Positions 53,124-62,487 are shown, counted from the first letter of the stretch. The stretch: DNA of 64,000 bases from an uncultured Psychroserpens sp. (GCF_947501425.1 NZ_CANMVN010000007.1:34197-98196); one strand, 5' to 3'. Made by a program: numbers and translations. The notes: generated from the sequence alone by a model not told the origin.

Positions 53124-54218
53124 ATGAAATACTTCGTCTACATAGTTTTATGCTTGAGTATTGTATCGTGCCATACAAAACAGGAGTCGGAACCTATACA
53201 GGTTTCTGTAAGTAATGTTATTGTAAAGCCAAAGCATTACATCGTATCTAAATCTACAGACGCAATAATCATAGATGGAAACGCTAACGAAAAAGCTTGG
53301 GAGTTTGCTGAATTTAGCGATAAGTTTATTGATATTGAAGGCATTAAAACACCCAAATTTGATACACAAGTTAAAATGCTTTGGGATGATACAAATCTCT
53401 ATGTCTATGCTGAATTAAATGAACCTCATATATGGGGAACCTTGACACAAAGAGATGCTGTTATATTTTACAATAACGATTTTGAGGTTTTTTTAGATCC
53501 AGCTGGTCAAGGTATTGGTTATGGAGAAATTGAAATAAACGCTTTAAATACAGTATGGGATCTATATTTAAATAAACCTTACAGAATTGGTGGAAAAGCA
53601 AATTTTGAATGGAATCTTAATCAATTAAAAACTGCTGTCAATATTCATGGCACATTAAACAATCCTGTTGATAAAGATTCTATTTGGACTGTTGAAATGG
53701 CAATTCCATTAAAGCCATTGATAGCCTTAAAAAACAGACCTAAAACCATTCCAAAGGAAGGGGAACAATGGCGAATTAACTTTTCCAGAGTTCAATGGGA
53801 TCACGACATTATCGCTGGAAAATACCATCGCAAAAAAGTCAATGATAACTACTTAAAAGAATACAACTGGGTTTGGAGTAATCAGAAGGTCATAAATATG
53901 CATGAACCTGAAAAATGGGGCTTCTTACAGTTTACAGAAGATACGAGTTCTGAAAATATTACCTTTATTGAAGATGTAGATTTAGATATTAAGCAAACCG
54001 CATATGCTTTATTCAGAAAAACCAGATATAATGACCTCAAGTACCTATTGGATGAAGAACAAAACAGCTCAAAATCAATAGTGGTGACCTATGCTAAAAA
54101 CAAAACTCTGAAGGCTACGTTTTATAAAACATTTTTTGGCTTTGAATTCCGTATTGAAAGTCCGAATTCTAATAGAACTTATATTATTAATCAAGAAGGC
54201 ACACTGAAGGCACTATGA
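53124..54218 (+). CDS. Lipoprotein with family 9-like carbohydrate-binding module, inside the trp operon
   Basis: 364 residues. Lipobox SIVSC with Cys16. The CBM9-like module covers roughly 45-270: IIIDGNANEKAWEFAEFS, KMLWDDTNLYVYAELNEPHIWG, NNDFEVFLDPAGQGIGYGEIEINALNTVWDL-type strands, WTVEMAIPLKPL and WRINFSRVQW. It follows trpB with no gap and overlaps the next gene by ATGA, so it is cotranscribed with trp. Binds a sugar or polysaccharide at the envelope, by family. Confidence 0.88.
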   Translation: MKYFVYIVLCLSIVSCHTKQESEPIQVSVSNVIVKPKHYIVSKSTDAIIIDGNANEKAWEFAEFSDKFIDIEGIKTPKFDTQVKMLWDDTNLYVYAELNEPHIWGTLTQRDAVIFYNNDFEVFLDPAGQGIGYGEIEINALNTVWDLYLNKPYRIGGKANFEWNLNQLKTAVNIHGTLNNPVDKDSIWTVEMAIPLKPLIALKNRPKTIPKEGEQWRINFSRVQWDHDIIAGKYHRKKVNDNYLKEYNWVWSNQKVINMHEPEKWGFLQFTEDTSSENITFIEDVDLDIKQTAYALFRKTRYNDLKYLLDEEQNSSKSIVVTYAKNKTLKATFYKTFFGFEFRIESPNSNRTYIINQEGTLKAL

Positions 54219-55303
54219 AAAAAACAACACTTATGCTTGTGGTACTGATTTTGGTGTCATGTAAAAACAAGCCAAGCAATACAGAGTCCACTGACAATAT
54301 CAATGAGAGTTTCACCTTTGCAACATGGACAAGCCCAGGAGGTGAATTTAACGAAGACCTATGGGAAGCTAAACTAGCTTCTTATGACTCACTAGGCATT
54401 TCAGAAATTCTGGTTGGAGGGAATGCTGAATTTTATCAACAGCTAATTCCACTTGCTACAAAGAAGAACATGAAAATTCATGCCTGGATGTGGACCTTAA
54501 ACAGACCAAATGACACAATAGCAAACAAACATCCAGAATGGTATGCTGTAAATAGAATGGGTAAAAACTCATTGGAATACAGGGCATATGTTGATTACTA
54601 TCAATGGTTGAGCCCGTTTCATCCAGAAGCTAGAGAATACATAAAGAATAATGTTAGAGAACTTGCCAAAGTAAGAGGACTTGCCTCAATCCATCTGGAT
54701 TACGTAAGATATGTTGATGTTATTTTAGGAGCCGATTTACAACCCAAATATGGACTAGTTCAAGATCGTGAAATGCCTGAATTCGACTATGACTATCATC
54801 CAATTGCTCGACAAGGATTCAAGGATATATTTGGCAAAGACCCCTTAGATATGGAACATCCAGAGCTGAGTACAGAATGGCGTCAATATCGATTAAATGC
54901 TATTACAAGTTTAGTCAATGAGCTTGTAGACATAGCTCATAACAGCGATCAAAATATGACTGCTGCAGTATTTCCTTTTCCTGAAATGTCACGTCAAATG
55001 GTAAGGCAAGCTTGGAACGATTGGAATTTAGATGCTGCATTTCCGATGGTCTACAATAATTTTTACAGAGAGAATGTCAGTTGGATTGGTTTTGCAATTG
55101 AGCAAGGTATTAACGATGTAGAGTTCCCAATTCACGCAGGATTATATAGTCCTGCCCTTACAGATCCAAAAGATTTAGAAAAAGCGATCAGACTTGTTAA
55201 AGAGAAAGGTGCTAAAGGATTTTCAATTTTTACTGCTGACAATCTAAATGATGAGCAAAAAGCCGTATTTATAAAGTTAAAAGAAGAATTCAAAGATGAA
55301 TAG
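54215..55303 (+). CDS. Lipoprotein glycoside-hydrolase-like protein (GHL10-type TIM barrel), inside the trp operon
   Basis: 362 residues. Lipobox LVSC with Cys16. FATWTSPGGEFNEDLWEAKLASYDSLGI, MKIHAWMWTLNRPND, HPEWYAVNRMGKNS, SPFHPEAREYIKNNV and IHLDYVRYVD are the signature of the family-10-like glycosyl hydrolase (DUF187/GHL10) barrel; the Asp in LDYVRY is the likely catalytic region. It overlaps trpA by 8 bases. Presumably acts with the CBM9-like lipoprotein. Confidence 0.85.
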   Translation: MKKTTLMLVVLILVSCKNKPSNTESTDNINESFTFATWTSPGGEFNEDLWEAKLASYDSLGISEILVGGNAEFYQQLIPLATKKNMKIHAWMWTLNRPNDTIANKHPEWYAVNRMGKNSLEYRAYVDYYQWLSPFHPEAREYIKNNVRELAKVRGLASIHLDYVRYVDVILGADLQPKYGLVQDREMPEFDYDYHPIARQGFKDIFGKDPLDMEHPELSTEWRQYRLNAITSLVNELVDIAHNSDQNMTAAVFPFPEMSRQMVRQAWNDWNLDAAFPMVYNNFYRENVSWIGFAIEQGINDVEFPIHAGLYSPALTDPKDLEKAIRLVKEKGAKGFSIFTADNLNDEQKAVFIKLKEEFKDE

Positions 55304-56060
55304 AATACAATCAAAATTACAAGAAGACAAAAAACTTCTTTCCATATATTTTTCAGCTGGATATCCCAATCTGAATGATACAGTTAGTATCATTCAAAAT
55401 CTTGAAAAAAGTGGCGTTGACATGATAGAAATTGGATTACCCTTTAGCGATCCTCTGGCTGATGGTCCAACCATACAAGCCAGTTCAACCCAAGCTCTTG
55501 AAAATGGAATGACCACACAGATTCTTTTCGACCAATTAAAAGATATCCGGAACAGTGTATCAATTCCATTGATTATTATGGGATATTTCAATCCGATGTT
55601 ACAATATGGTGTAGAGGATTTTTGCAAACAATGTCAAGAGATTGGTATTGATGGGTTGATTATTCCCGACTTACCAGTAGATGTATTCAACGAACAATAC
55701 AAAACCATATTTGACAAATACGGTTTAATCAATGTATTTTTAATTACGCCTCAAACTTCTGTAGAACGTATTCAATTTATTGATTCACTATCCAACGGGT
55801 TTATCTATATGGTTAGTAGCGCCAGTGTAACAGGAAGTAGCTCCGGATTTGGAGATGAACAGACCTCATACTTTAAGCGTATAGCAAATATGAAACTCAA
55901 AAACCCACAAATTGTAGGTTTTGGTATATCTGACCACAAAACTTTTAAACAAGCCACCCAATACGCTAAAGGCGCAATTATTGGCAGTGCTTTTATTAAA
56001 TATCTTTCAAAACACAATTTAGATGCGATTGAAGATTTCATCCTCAATATTAAAAACTGA
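55296..56060 (+). CDS. trpA: Tryptophan synthase alpha chain
   Basis: 254 residues. FSAGYPNLNDT, MIEIGLPFSDPLADGPTIQASS (catalytic Glu), GLIIPDLPVD (catalytic Asp), FLITPQTSVERI, MVSSASVTGS and IVGFGISDHKTF, with GAIIGSAFI for the phosphate loop. Complete. Forms the complex with TrpB that makes tryptophan from indole-glycerol-phosphate. Confidence 0.97.
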   Translation: MNRIQSKLQEDKKLLSIYFSAGYPNLNDTVSIIQNLEKSGVDMIEIGLPFSDPLADGPTIQASSTQALENGMTTQILFDQLKDIRNSVSIPLIIMGYFNPMLQYGVEDFCKQCQEIGIDGLIIPDLPVDVFNEQYKTIFDKYGLINVFLITPQTSVERIQFIDSLSNGFIYMVSSASVTGSSSGFGDEQTSYFKRIANMKLKNPQIVGFGISDHKTFKQATQYAKGAIIGSAFIKYLSKHNLDAIEDFILNIKN

Positions 56061-56061
56061 A

Positions 56062-56136
56062 ATAAGATATAAACCTTATCAGAGTATGATTCAATTTGGA
56101 TTTATGATATTGAAAGACTATAAATTTATATCTTAT
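56062..56136. repeat. Long-range inverted repeat in the trpA-downstream gap
   Basis: ATAAGATATAAA (56062-56073) and TTTATATCTTAT (56125-56136) are perfectly complementary 12-base arms with 51 bases between. They occupy most of the 106-base gap after trpA. No T tract. Could be a processing structure or a remnant of a small repeat. Confidence 0.4.
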
Positions 56137-56166
56137 GCCTAATCATTACTTTTAGACAGGCTTTTT

Positions 56167-56391
56167 ATGAAACTACTCAACGATTATAGAATTATACTTT
56201 TGCTTTGCCTAACCTTAGGTCTGGCTCCTTTCTTTCCTGAACCACATATTTGGGGAAAATTAAAATGGATAGCAGGTGGCGCTATTGGTATGCAATTAAG
56301 AGATTGGTTTGATGTACTATTTCACGGTTTCCCTTGGCTACTTTTAATTCGCTTAATCATTGTAAAAACTATTCTAAAAAATGCCACTTAA
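56167..56391 (+). CDS. Small two-span membrane protein
   Basis: 74 residues: IILLCLTLGLAPFFPEPHIWGKLKWIAGGAIGMQLRDWFDVLFHGFPWLLLIRLIIV-type sequence with two hydrophobic spans and a conserved-looking FPEPHIWGKLKW link. Family not recognised by name. It overlaps trmL by 11 bases. Confidence 0.75.
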   Translation: MKLLNDYRIILLLCLTLGLAPFFPEPHIWGKLKWIAGGAIGMQLRDWFDVLFHGFPWLLLIRLIIVKTILKNAT

Positions 56392-56830
56392 TATTGTACT
56401 ATTTGAACCTGAAATCCCTAATAACACTGGAAATATAGGTAGATTAGCTCTCGCCTCTGGCTCCAAACTACATTTAGTAAAACCGTTTGGTTTTGAATTA
56501 AATGATAGTCGGTTAAAACGTGCAGGATTAGATTATTGGAAACATTTGGATGTTGTTATTTATGACTCTATTGAAGACTTTTTCCAAATAAACACGGATA
56601 AAGATTTTGCTTTTTTCTCTAGTCATGGTCATAAATCACATTGGAAAATTCCATTTCAAGATGATATGTTTCTTATCTTCGGAAAAGAATCGGTTGGATT
56701 ACCTAAATCGATACTCGAGATTTACAAAGCCAATCTGTATAAAATACCGTTATACAGCGAACACATTAGAAGCTTAAATCTCGCTAATGCAGTAAGTATT
56801 GTTATTTATGAAGGTTTGAGACAACTTTAA
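56381..56830 (+). CDS. trmL: tRNA (cytidine/uridine-2'-O-)-methyltransferase of the wobble base
   Basis: 149 residues of SPOUT fold: IVLFEPEIPNNTGNIGRLALASG, LHLVKPFGF, RAGLDYWKHLDV, LIFGKESVGLP and RSLNLANAVSIVIYEGLRQ. Normal length. Methylates the 2'-O of nucleotide 34 in certain tRNA-Leu isoacceptors. Cotranscribed with the small membrane protein. Confidence 0.95.
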   Translation: MPLNIVLFEPEIPNNTGNIGRLALASGSKLHLVKPFGFELNDSRLKRAGLDYWKHLDVVIYDSIEDFFQINTDKDFAFFSSHGHKSHWKIPFQDDMFLIFGKESVGLPKSILEIYKANLYKIPLYSEHIRSLNLANAVSIVIYEGLRQL

Positions 56831-56851
56831 TAAACTATAACGCTTTTCAAT

Positions 56852-56989
56852 ATGATAGAAAACATGATGATTATTCTCTTGTTGCTAACCAGTAGTTTAA
56901 AGATCAATGCACAAAGTAAGCTATTAGAAAGCTTATCAATGAAAAGTGAATTACCAAATACTGAGATTAGTAATACCATACACAACTAA
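56852..56989 (+). CDS. Possible 45-residue secreted peptide
   Basis: Starts MIENMMIILLLLTSSLKINAQ, a plausible signal peptide with an NAQ end, followed by only 24 polar residues and TAA. No family, no visible promoter. It could be a remnant of a longer secreted protein gene. It sits in the 176-base gap between trmL and the YitT-like gene. Confidence 0.3.
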   Translation: MIENMMIILLLLTSSLKINAQSKLLESLSMKSELPNTEISNTIHN

Positions 56990-57006
56990 TTAAACCTAGA
57001 TTTAAA

Positions 57007-57921
57007 ATGCAATCCAAACGAACCAAATACTTCAAACTTCTCTCAGAGTACTTTCAAGTTGCTTTAGGGATTGTATTGGCCAGCATTGGTTTAAAAGCAT
57101 TTTTACTACCTAATGGCTTTATGGATGGAGGTGTTACTGGTATTGCACTTTTAGTAAATAGCTTTGTAAATATTAATATTTCATACTTGCTTATTGCCTT
57201 TAGTATTCCTTTTTTAATTCTGGGATACTTTACAGTCTCTAAACGTATTATTATAAAATCGGTCATCAGTATTTTAGGATTAGCTCTATTTATTCACTTT
57301 GAAAATTTTGAAACCATAACTAATGATAAATTCCTCATCTCTATTTTTGGTGGATTATTCCTAGGAGCAGGAATTGGAATTGCTATACGAAATGGTTCTG
57401 TTTTAGATGGCTCAGAGATCTTAGGTGTATTTGTAAATGATAGGTTTGGCATTAGTATTGGCAAGGTCATTTTGGTGTTCAATGTGATTTTATTTGCCAT
57501 TACTGCTATTCTCATTTCTACGGAAATAGCCATGTATTCTATTCTCACTTACATTGTTACAGCAAAAGTAACCGATTTGGTTATAGAAGGTTTTGAGGAC
57601 TTTATTGGTGTGACTATTGTATCTAAAGACTATGAAGAAATTAAAGTTGCTATCATCAAAGAACTAGGTGCTGGAATGACCATATACAAGGGAAGAAGAG
57701 GTTTTGGCAGCACTGGCGAATTTCAGGATTTCGACATCATCCACACCATCATCAATCGTATTGATATAAAAAAGATCTACAGAATCATATCACGTATAGA
57801 TGATGATGCGTTTATTGTTGAGTTTGATGTTAATAGTGTAAAGGGAGGTGTCTTAAGACGTTATCTCAATAAGAAAAAAGACAAAAAACTTCCTTCTTTT
57901 ATTGCTGAAGAAAAACTGTAG
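57007..57921 (+). CDS. YitT family membrane protein
   Basis: 304 residues. About five membrane spans (LGIVLASIGLKAFLLPNGFMDGGVTGIALL to about 190), then a soluble C-terminal DUF2179 domain (TIYKGRRGFGSTGEFQDFDIIHTIINR-type segment). The NGFMDGGVTG and LDGSEILGVF loops are characteristic. Function of the family is not settled; transport is likely. Confidence 0.9.
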   Translation: MQSKRTKYFKLLSEYFQVALGIVLASIGLKAFLLPNGFMDGGVTGIALLVNSFVNINISYLLIAFSIPFLILGYFTVSKRIIIKSVISILGLALFIHFENFETITNDKFLISIFGGLFLGAGIGIAIRNGSVLDGSEILGVFVNDRFGISIGKVILVFNVILFAITAILISTEIAMYSILTYIVTAKVTDLVIEGFEDFIGVTIVSKDYEEIKVAIIKELGAGMTIYKGRRGFGSTGEFQDFDIIHTIINRIDIKKIYRIISRIDDDAFIVEFDVNSVKGGVLRRYLNKKKDKKLPSFIAEEKL

Positions 57922-58012
57922 ACAAAACAGAGCAAAACGACGATAAAGACACACTCAAATTAGAGTTTAAAAAATTATAACTAATTTTAGAAGACTATAA
58001 ATACAGCTTATT

Positions 58013-58429
58013 ATGAAAAAACTAGTGTTGTTATTATGTATCGTTCCTTTATTTGCTTTTCATTCCGTAGAAACAGAACACAGTATCATAGGTAAATGGA
58101 AAGGTGAAGACAAAGGCGATATAGGATTTGTTTTGTTTGACAGCGAAGGCTATGCTATGTTTGAAACTGGAGATCAAAAAATTGGTGGTAAAGAATATAA
58201 CACACAAGGAAAAAAAGCAAAAATGACCTATGTGCTTAATAGAGAGACCAAACCAATGGAACTCGATTTTATAGTCACTATTCTTGAGACTAACCAATCA
58301 AATCGAATACTTGGAATTGTAGAGTTTGAAAACGAGAATAAAATGCATATGGCTATAGGATTTGGCGGTTCAGAAAGACCTACCGAGTTTGATAAAAATA
58401 ACTCTATTTACTTTTTTAGAGAACGCTAA
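58013..58429 (+). CDS. Small secreted protein of unknown function
   Basis: 138 residues with signal peptide (LVLLLCIVPLFAFHS). IIGKWKGEDKGDIGFVLFDSEGYAMFETG and a series of beta strands follow, like a small lipocalin-like barrel (GKWK start). No family recognised. Monocistronic by appearance. Confidence 0.7.
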   Translation: MKKLVLLLCIVPLFAFHSVETEHSIIGKWKGEDKGDIGFVLFDSEGYAMFETGDQKIGGKEYNTQGKKAKMTYVLNRETKPMELDFIVTILETNQSNRILGIVEFENENKMHMAIGFGGSERPTEFDKNNSIYFFRER

Positions 58430-58432
58430 TTA

Positions 58433-58654
58433 CTATTGCTTATTTTTAAGCATTGTCAAATACATCTGCTCCACTTTGGTTCGTGCCCAAGGTGTTCGTC
58501 GTAAAAACTTCAAACTAGATTTTATAGAAGGATCATGTGTAAAACACCGAATGTTGATCTGGTAACCCATGTATTCCCAACCATAATGAGCTTGCAATTC
58601 GGTAACGATTTGCTCTAGTTTCACACCATGTAACGGATTATTTGGCTGAGACAT
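58433..58654 (-). CDS. VF530/DUF2132 family protein
   Basis: 73 residues: NPLHGVKLEQIVTELQAHYGWEYMGYQINIRCFTHDPSIKSSLKFLRRTPWARTKVEQMY. This is the VF530 family signature, a small double-stranded-DNA-binding fold. Function unknown. It is 10 bases downstream of the helicase gene, so probably cotranscribed. Confidence 0.9.
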   Translation of the reverse strand: MSQPNNPLHGVKLEQIVTELQAHYGWEYMGYQINIRCFTHDPSIKSSLKFLRRTPWARTKVEQMYLTMLKNKQ

Positions 58655-58664
58655 ATATGCTTTC

Positions 58665-59933
58665 TTAACTTCTTCTATCGTTACGACGTCTGGAATTATT
58701 ACGCTTATTTCTGTGTCCTCCAGAACTTTTAGATCCAGAATTTCTGGCGTTTCGTGGTCGTCTGTTTTGACCTTGCTTTATTGGTTCTGTAGAGGCATTG
58801 GGATCAGGCTCAAAGCCTTCAACAATATCCACGCCTATTTGTTCTCCAATTAGCTTTTCAATGTTTTTTAAATACGACGTCTCATCTGCACTAACCAGAG
58901 ATACTGCCTGACCATCAGCTCCTGCTCGTCCTGTTCTACCAATTCTATGCACGTAATCTTCAGAAATATTAGGCAGTTCAAAATTAACCACATGTGGCAA
59001 TAACGGAATATCCAATCCGCGAGCTGCAATATCTGTAGCTACAAGCACACGAACACTTCCATTCTTAAAACCTGCAAGTGCTTTAGTTCTTGCTCCCTGA
59101 CTTTTATTACCATGTATTGCCGCTGCACTTATTCCTGCAGAAATCATCTTTTTTGTTAAACGATTAGCTCCATGTTTTGTTCTTGTAAATACCAACACCT
59201 GTTTCCAGTTGCCTTCGGAAATGAGCTTAATGATTAAACCTGTCTTTTTGTTTTTAGCCACACGATACACTTTTTGTGAGATGGCTTCTACTGTTGTATT
59301 CTCAGGCGTAGCTTCTACTTTAACAGGCTGATTGAGCATACCATTAGCTAGCTTTCTGATATCTTTTGAAAACGTAGCTGAAAACATCAAATTCTGACGT
59401 TTTTCTGGCATTAGTTTCATGATGCGTTCCATATCCCTTAGAAATCCCATGTCCAGCATACGATCTGCTTCGTCTAAAACAAATACTTCAACACGTTTAA
59501 TAGATAACAGGTTTTGATTTTCTAAGTCGAGTAATCGACCTGGAGTAGCAATTAATACATCAACACCACGTCTTAGTTTAGCAACCTGTGGTTTTTGATT
59601 CACACCTCCAAAAATGACAGCACTTCTAATATCCAAAAACTCACTATATGCTATAACACTCTCATATACCTGAGCAGCAAGCTCACGTGTTGGTGTTAAG
59701 ATCAATGCGCGAATAGGTCTGAATTTTGCCTTAGGATTTTCAGATAAATAATGTAAAAGGGGTAATGTAAATCCAGCAGTTTTTCCAGTTCCTGTCTGTG
59801 CCGATGCCAATACATCGCGTCCTTCTAAAACGGGTGGAATTGCTTTCTCCTGAATAGGACTTGGTGTAGTGTATCCTTTTTTACTAATTGCTTTTAGTAA
59901 GGCATCAGATAAGCCTAAAGATTGAAATGACAT
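58665..59933 (-). CDS. DEAD-box RNA helicase (RhlE-like)
   Basis: 422 residues. Q motif [26 protein letters not shown], motif [10 protein letters not shown], motif Ia [10 protein letters not shown], motif [12 protein letters not shown], motif III SATFS, later [12 protein letters not shown] and [10 protein letters not shown] (motif VI). Basic Arg/Asn-rich C-tail (about 370-422) for RNA binding. Acts in RNA structure remodelling or ribosome assembly. Confidence 0.95.
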   Translation of the reverse strand: MSFQSLGLSDALLKAISKKGYTTPSPIQEKAIPPVLEGRDVLASAQTGTGKTAGFTLPLLHYLSENPKAKFRPIRALILTPTRELAAQVYESVIAYSEFLDIRSAVIFGGVNQKPQVAKLRRGVDVLIATPGRLLDLENQNLLSIKRVEVFVLDEADRMLDMGFLRDMERIMKLMPEKRQNLMFSATFSKDIRKLANGMLNQPVKVEATPENTTVEAISQKVYRVAKNKKTGLIIKLISEGNWKQVLVFTRTKHGANRLTKKMISAGISAAAIHGNKSQGARTKALAGFKNGSVRVLVATDIAARGLDIPLLPHVVNFELPNISEDYVHRIGRTGRAGADGQAVSLVSADETSYLKNIEKLIGEQIGVDIVEGFEPDPNASTEPIKQGQNRRPRNARNSGSKSSGGHRNKRNNSRRRNDRRS

Positions 59934-59988
59934 AAAATTAGTTTGGTAAATGACCTTCTAAATTTTAGTGTCATTCTTATATTGCTGA

Positions 59989-59996
59989 CAAAGGTA
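59989..59996 (-). promoter_or_regulatory. -7 promoter element (TACCTTTG) of the DEAD-box helicase gene
   Basis: On the minus strand TACCTTTG fits TAnnTTTG about 56 bases before the ATG at 59933, leaving a 5' leader of about 50 bases, as is common for cold-shock-type helicases. Confidence 0.5.
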
Positions 59997-60051
59997 GGGC
60001 TAATTTATTCGATAGCTTAGTTTTATTATAAAAACTATAAACCCTGAAAAA

Positions 60052-60849
60052 TTATTTAGAGCTAAACTGCCTGAACTTTAAAAACGGATTTGTGTTACGA
60101 TTTATAAATCCGTGAACACCACTACTCAATACTAACACACCTGCAGCAATACATGCGATATAAGCAATACTGTTTTCTGTATCTTGATTTGCAATACCTA
60201 TGGCAACTAACGCCCAGGCACCGACTAGAGCAAATTCTCGCATGTTACGTTTCCATGTAATAATCAAATTTAGTAGTGTGGCAATAACAATCATTGAAAT
60301 GGTCCAAAACACAGGAGACAATCCAAAACCACTCCAATCTATTTTCACCAAATAGGCAGACACATTTGCTATACTTGCCACAGTCACCCAGCCACTGTAA
60401 ATTACAAATGGCCACCATAAAAATGCAATGACAGAAATTGGTGCATCCCACAATTCCATACGGTTATTCCATACAATTTTGTGCAACGAAAATAATAGTA
60501 GAAAAATAAAAAAGCAGGATAAGCCTATATATTCATAGAGCCAACTTACAATCCAAAGACTATTAGCAATGCATGATATAATAAACCACCAACCTATTTT
60601 CAGTATAAAATCGTCATCTCTAACCTTTACAAACAGACTACGCCCTTGATAGATGATAAAACCGATGAGTAACACATAAATAATTCCCCAAATTGAGAAC
60701 GCATAACTTGCTGGTGTGAATAGGCTTCTTAATCTTCCAGACACCTCTCCTATGGTCGTATTATTCATTTGCCCAGTATTAGACAAATAATTCATAATAA
60801 TAGTTGCTACCAATGCGATACCGTTTAATACTTGTAGTGCTTTTTTCAT
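60052..60849 (-). CDS. TspO/MBR-related tryptophan-rich membrane protein
   Basis: 265 residues, about eight hydrophobic segments with many Trp. ALVATIIMNYLSNTGQMNNTT, RSLFTPASYAFSIWGIIYVLL and VIAFLWWPFVIYSGWVTVASIANVSAYLV resemble tryptophan-rich sensory (TspO) relatives of extended length (COG3476-like). Function in these larger proteins is unknown. Confidence 0.75.
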   Translation of the reverse strand: MKKALQVLNGIALVATIIMNYLSNTGQMNNTTIGEVSGRLRSLFTPASYAFSIWGIIYVLLIGFIIYQGRSLFVKVRDDDFILKIGWWFIISCIANSLWIVSWLYEYIGLSCFFIFLLLFSLHKIVWNNRMELWDAPISVIAFLWWPFVIYSGWVTVASIANVSAYLVKIDWSGFGLSPVFWTISMIVIATLLNLIITWKRNMREFALVGAWALVAIGIANQDTENSIAYIACIAAGVLVLSSGVHGFINRNTNPFLKFRQFSSK

Positions 60850-60880
60850 ATGCTTTTTCCTGAATCTCTTTCAAAAGTTA

Positions 60881-60888
60881 CAAATTTA
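60881..60888 (-). promoter_or_regulatory. -7 promoter element (TAAATTTG) of the TspO-related gene
   Basis: TAAATTTG on the minus strand, 31 bases before the ATG at 60849, fits TAnnTTTG. Confidence 0.4.
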
Positions 60889-60894
60889 TCTTAA

Positions 60895-61548
60895 TTATAA
60901 AAACTCCCGATACTGTAGAACTCTAAAGTCGAAGGTATTAAATTCAGGGTGTTGTGCTTTGAGTTGTTTGTACAAGGGCAAACGACTAATAGAAATATTT
61001 GCGGCTCCCGAACCCGATGTTAACGATACTGTTTTTATAAGGCGTCCTTCTAATTCAAACTGATGAACTCTTGGCACTTCATTAGATAAAAGTTCCAGTG
61101 TTTTGTTGTAATCTCTTAGATGTCTTCGGAAGAAATATTCTGGTCCGTTTTTACTATTTCCTCCTGTAAATAAAATGGTTTCTATTGTTGGAAATTGTTT
61201 CAAATAACCTACTACGTTTCTAAGCTTAATATTTATCATTCCCAAATCTGAAGCATCAATTTTTTGACGTTCTGCACTTTCAACAATATCACAAACGCCA
61301 ATTTTGTGCTTCATTAAAAACTGTTTACGTTCATTAATAGCTGCTTGAGAATTATCATAACGCAATCCTAATTGATGAATTTCGTCAATGAATAACCAAA
61401 GTGAATTGTAGTAACTTCCGTAGCAAAAATCAACATCTTTCTCCAGCAAGTCTCCAGTGCTAAAACGCGGAGGTGGCAATGTGCCAACGATAAGCTTGAT
61501 GGTGTCCTGATGTATAAAAGGTTGATAAGGATGCTTATGAAAAAACAC
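60895..61548 (-). CDS. Uracil-DNA glycosylase superfamily protein
   Basis: 217 residues. LIVGTLPPPRFSTG near 19-32, VDFCYGSYYNSLW near 39-51, KIGVCDIVESAERQKIDASD and TILFTGGNSKNGPEYF, an arrangement seen in the UDG fold families acting on mismatched or damaged bases. Catalytic Asp/His not assigned with certainty, so activity is unproven. It is head-to-tail with the TPR gene with no gap. Confidence 0.75.
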   Translation of the reverse strand: MFFHKHPYQPFIHQDTIKLIVGTLPPPRFSTGDLLEKDVDFCYGSYYNSLWLFIDEIHQLGLRYDNSQAAINERKQFLMKHKIGVCDIVESAERQKIDASDLGMINIKLRNVVGYLKQFPTIETILFTGGNSKNGPEYFFRRHLRDYNKTLELLSNEVPRVHQFELEGRLIKTVSLTSGSGAANISISRLPLYKQLKAQHPEFNTFDFRVLQYREFL

Positions 61549-62271
61549 TTATATCGTTTTTAAAAGTTGCTCTACTTCTTTAATGGTTGTTCTGTATTTT
61601 CGTTTGTTTACAGTTGTCATATGCTGCGATTCAATATAGATCTCATTCAATAGGTCTTTAGCTTCCGAAACCTTGCCTTTAGCAATTAAAAACTGTGCTA
61701 AATGTAAACGTTCCTCATAATTTGAATACCGCTGATCTATCTGTCGAATCTGAATTTCAGCCTGCTCTGCTTCTCCAATATGATCCAGAGATAAACCGTA
61801 AAAAAATTGTGCTTTTGATCCTTTGAAATCGGTATTATCTTTTACTTTTTCAGCATAAAAAATAACCTTTTGATAATTATCAATAAAGAAATAGGATTTT
61901 ATAAGTTGAAATATGACATGCTTATCATTATGAAAATCTTTAGCAATAGCATCTTCATAATGCTTAATCGCATGATTAAAATCTTTAATATCATAATAGG
62001 CATCTGCCAGATTCACTCTATTTTGGAATGTTTCTGAAAATTCCAGTGCTTTTTCAAGGTCTCTAACTTTCTTTGTGGGATTTATGATGGTTGTGAGTTC
62101 TTCCTGCATTTTATCTACATCGCGCTTATTATAGACTTGTGTAATGAGGTATACAATACACCCAATTACTGGCAAAAAGATAATTAAGAACACCCAGTAG
62201 TAGTCATTTTTGTTCTTATACCAATGATAAACGCAATACACCTGAAGCGCAATAATTAAATAATACTGCAT
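61549..62271 (-). CDS. TPR protein with N-terminal PLD-nuclease-N-like membrane segment
   Basis: 240 residues. Two membrane spans with YYWVFLIIFLPVIGCIVYLI (PLDc_N-like), a linker with VRDLEKALE, then TPR-like repeats RVNLADAYYDIKDFNHAIKHYEDAIAKD, VIFQLIKSYFFIDNYQKVIFYAEKV and beyond. Common flavobacterial protein of unknown function. Confidence 0.82.
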   Translation of the reverse strand: MQYYLIIALQVYCVYHWYKNKNDYYWVFLIIFLPVIGCIVYLITQVYNKRDVDKMQEELTTIINPTKKVRDLEKALEFSETFQNRVNLADAYYDIKDFNHAIKHYEDAIAKDFHNDKHVIFQLIKSYFFIDNYQKVIFYAEKVKDNTDFKGSKAQFFYGLSLDHIGEAEQAEIQIRQIDQRYSNYEERLHLAQFLIAKGKVSEAKDLLNEIYIESQHMTTVNKRKYRTTIKEVEQLLKTI

Positions 62272-62361
62272 ATGTTAAATTAAGATTAAAGCCTAAAAAT
62301 ACTAAAGTAAAGTTTCAAAAATTAGTTATCTTAAAATATAATCAACTTAAAACAAAGATCC

Positions 62362-62487
62362 ATGGGAAAAGGCGATAGAAAATCCAAACGAGGTAAAATT
62401 CACAGAGGTACCTTTGGAGTAAGACGACCACGTATAAAAAAGCGACCAAGAACTGAAGATAAAATCAATCCTAATAAAAAGAAGTAA
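62362..62487 (+). CDS. 30S ribosomal protein THX (bTHX)
   Basis: A 41-residue, highly basic protein missed by length filters: MGKGDRKSKRGKIHRGTFGV, then RRPRIKKRPRTEDKINPNKKK. The MGKGDxKSKRGKI start and GVRRPR centre identify the Thx family, which lies in a cavity at the head of the 30S subunit. Its stop abuts the convergent yaaA gene. Confidence 0.93.
   Translation: MGKGDRKSKRGKIHRGTFGVRRPRIKKRPRTEDKINPNKKK

Noticed and set aside
57054..57548. Minus-strand frames inside the YitT-like gene
   Set aside because: Antisense shadows of membrane-span codons.
58362..58565. 67-residue plus-strand frame
   Set aside because: Bridges two real genes in the wrong frame and strand; no protein-like features.
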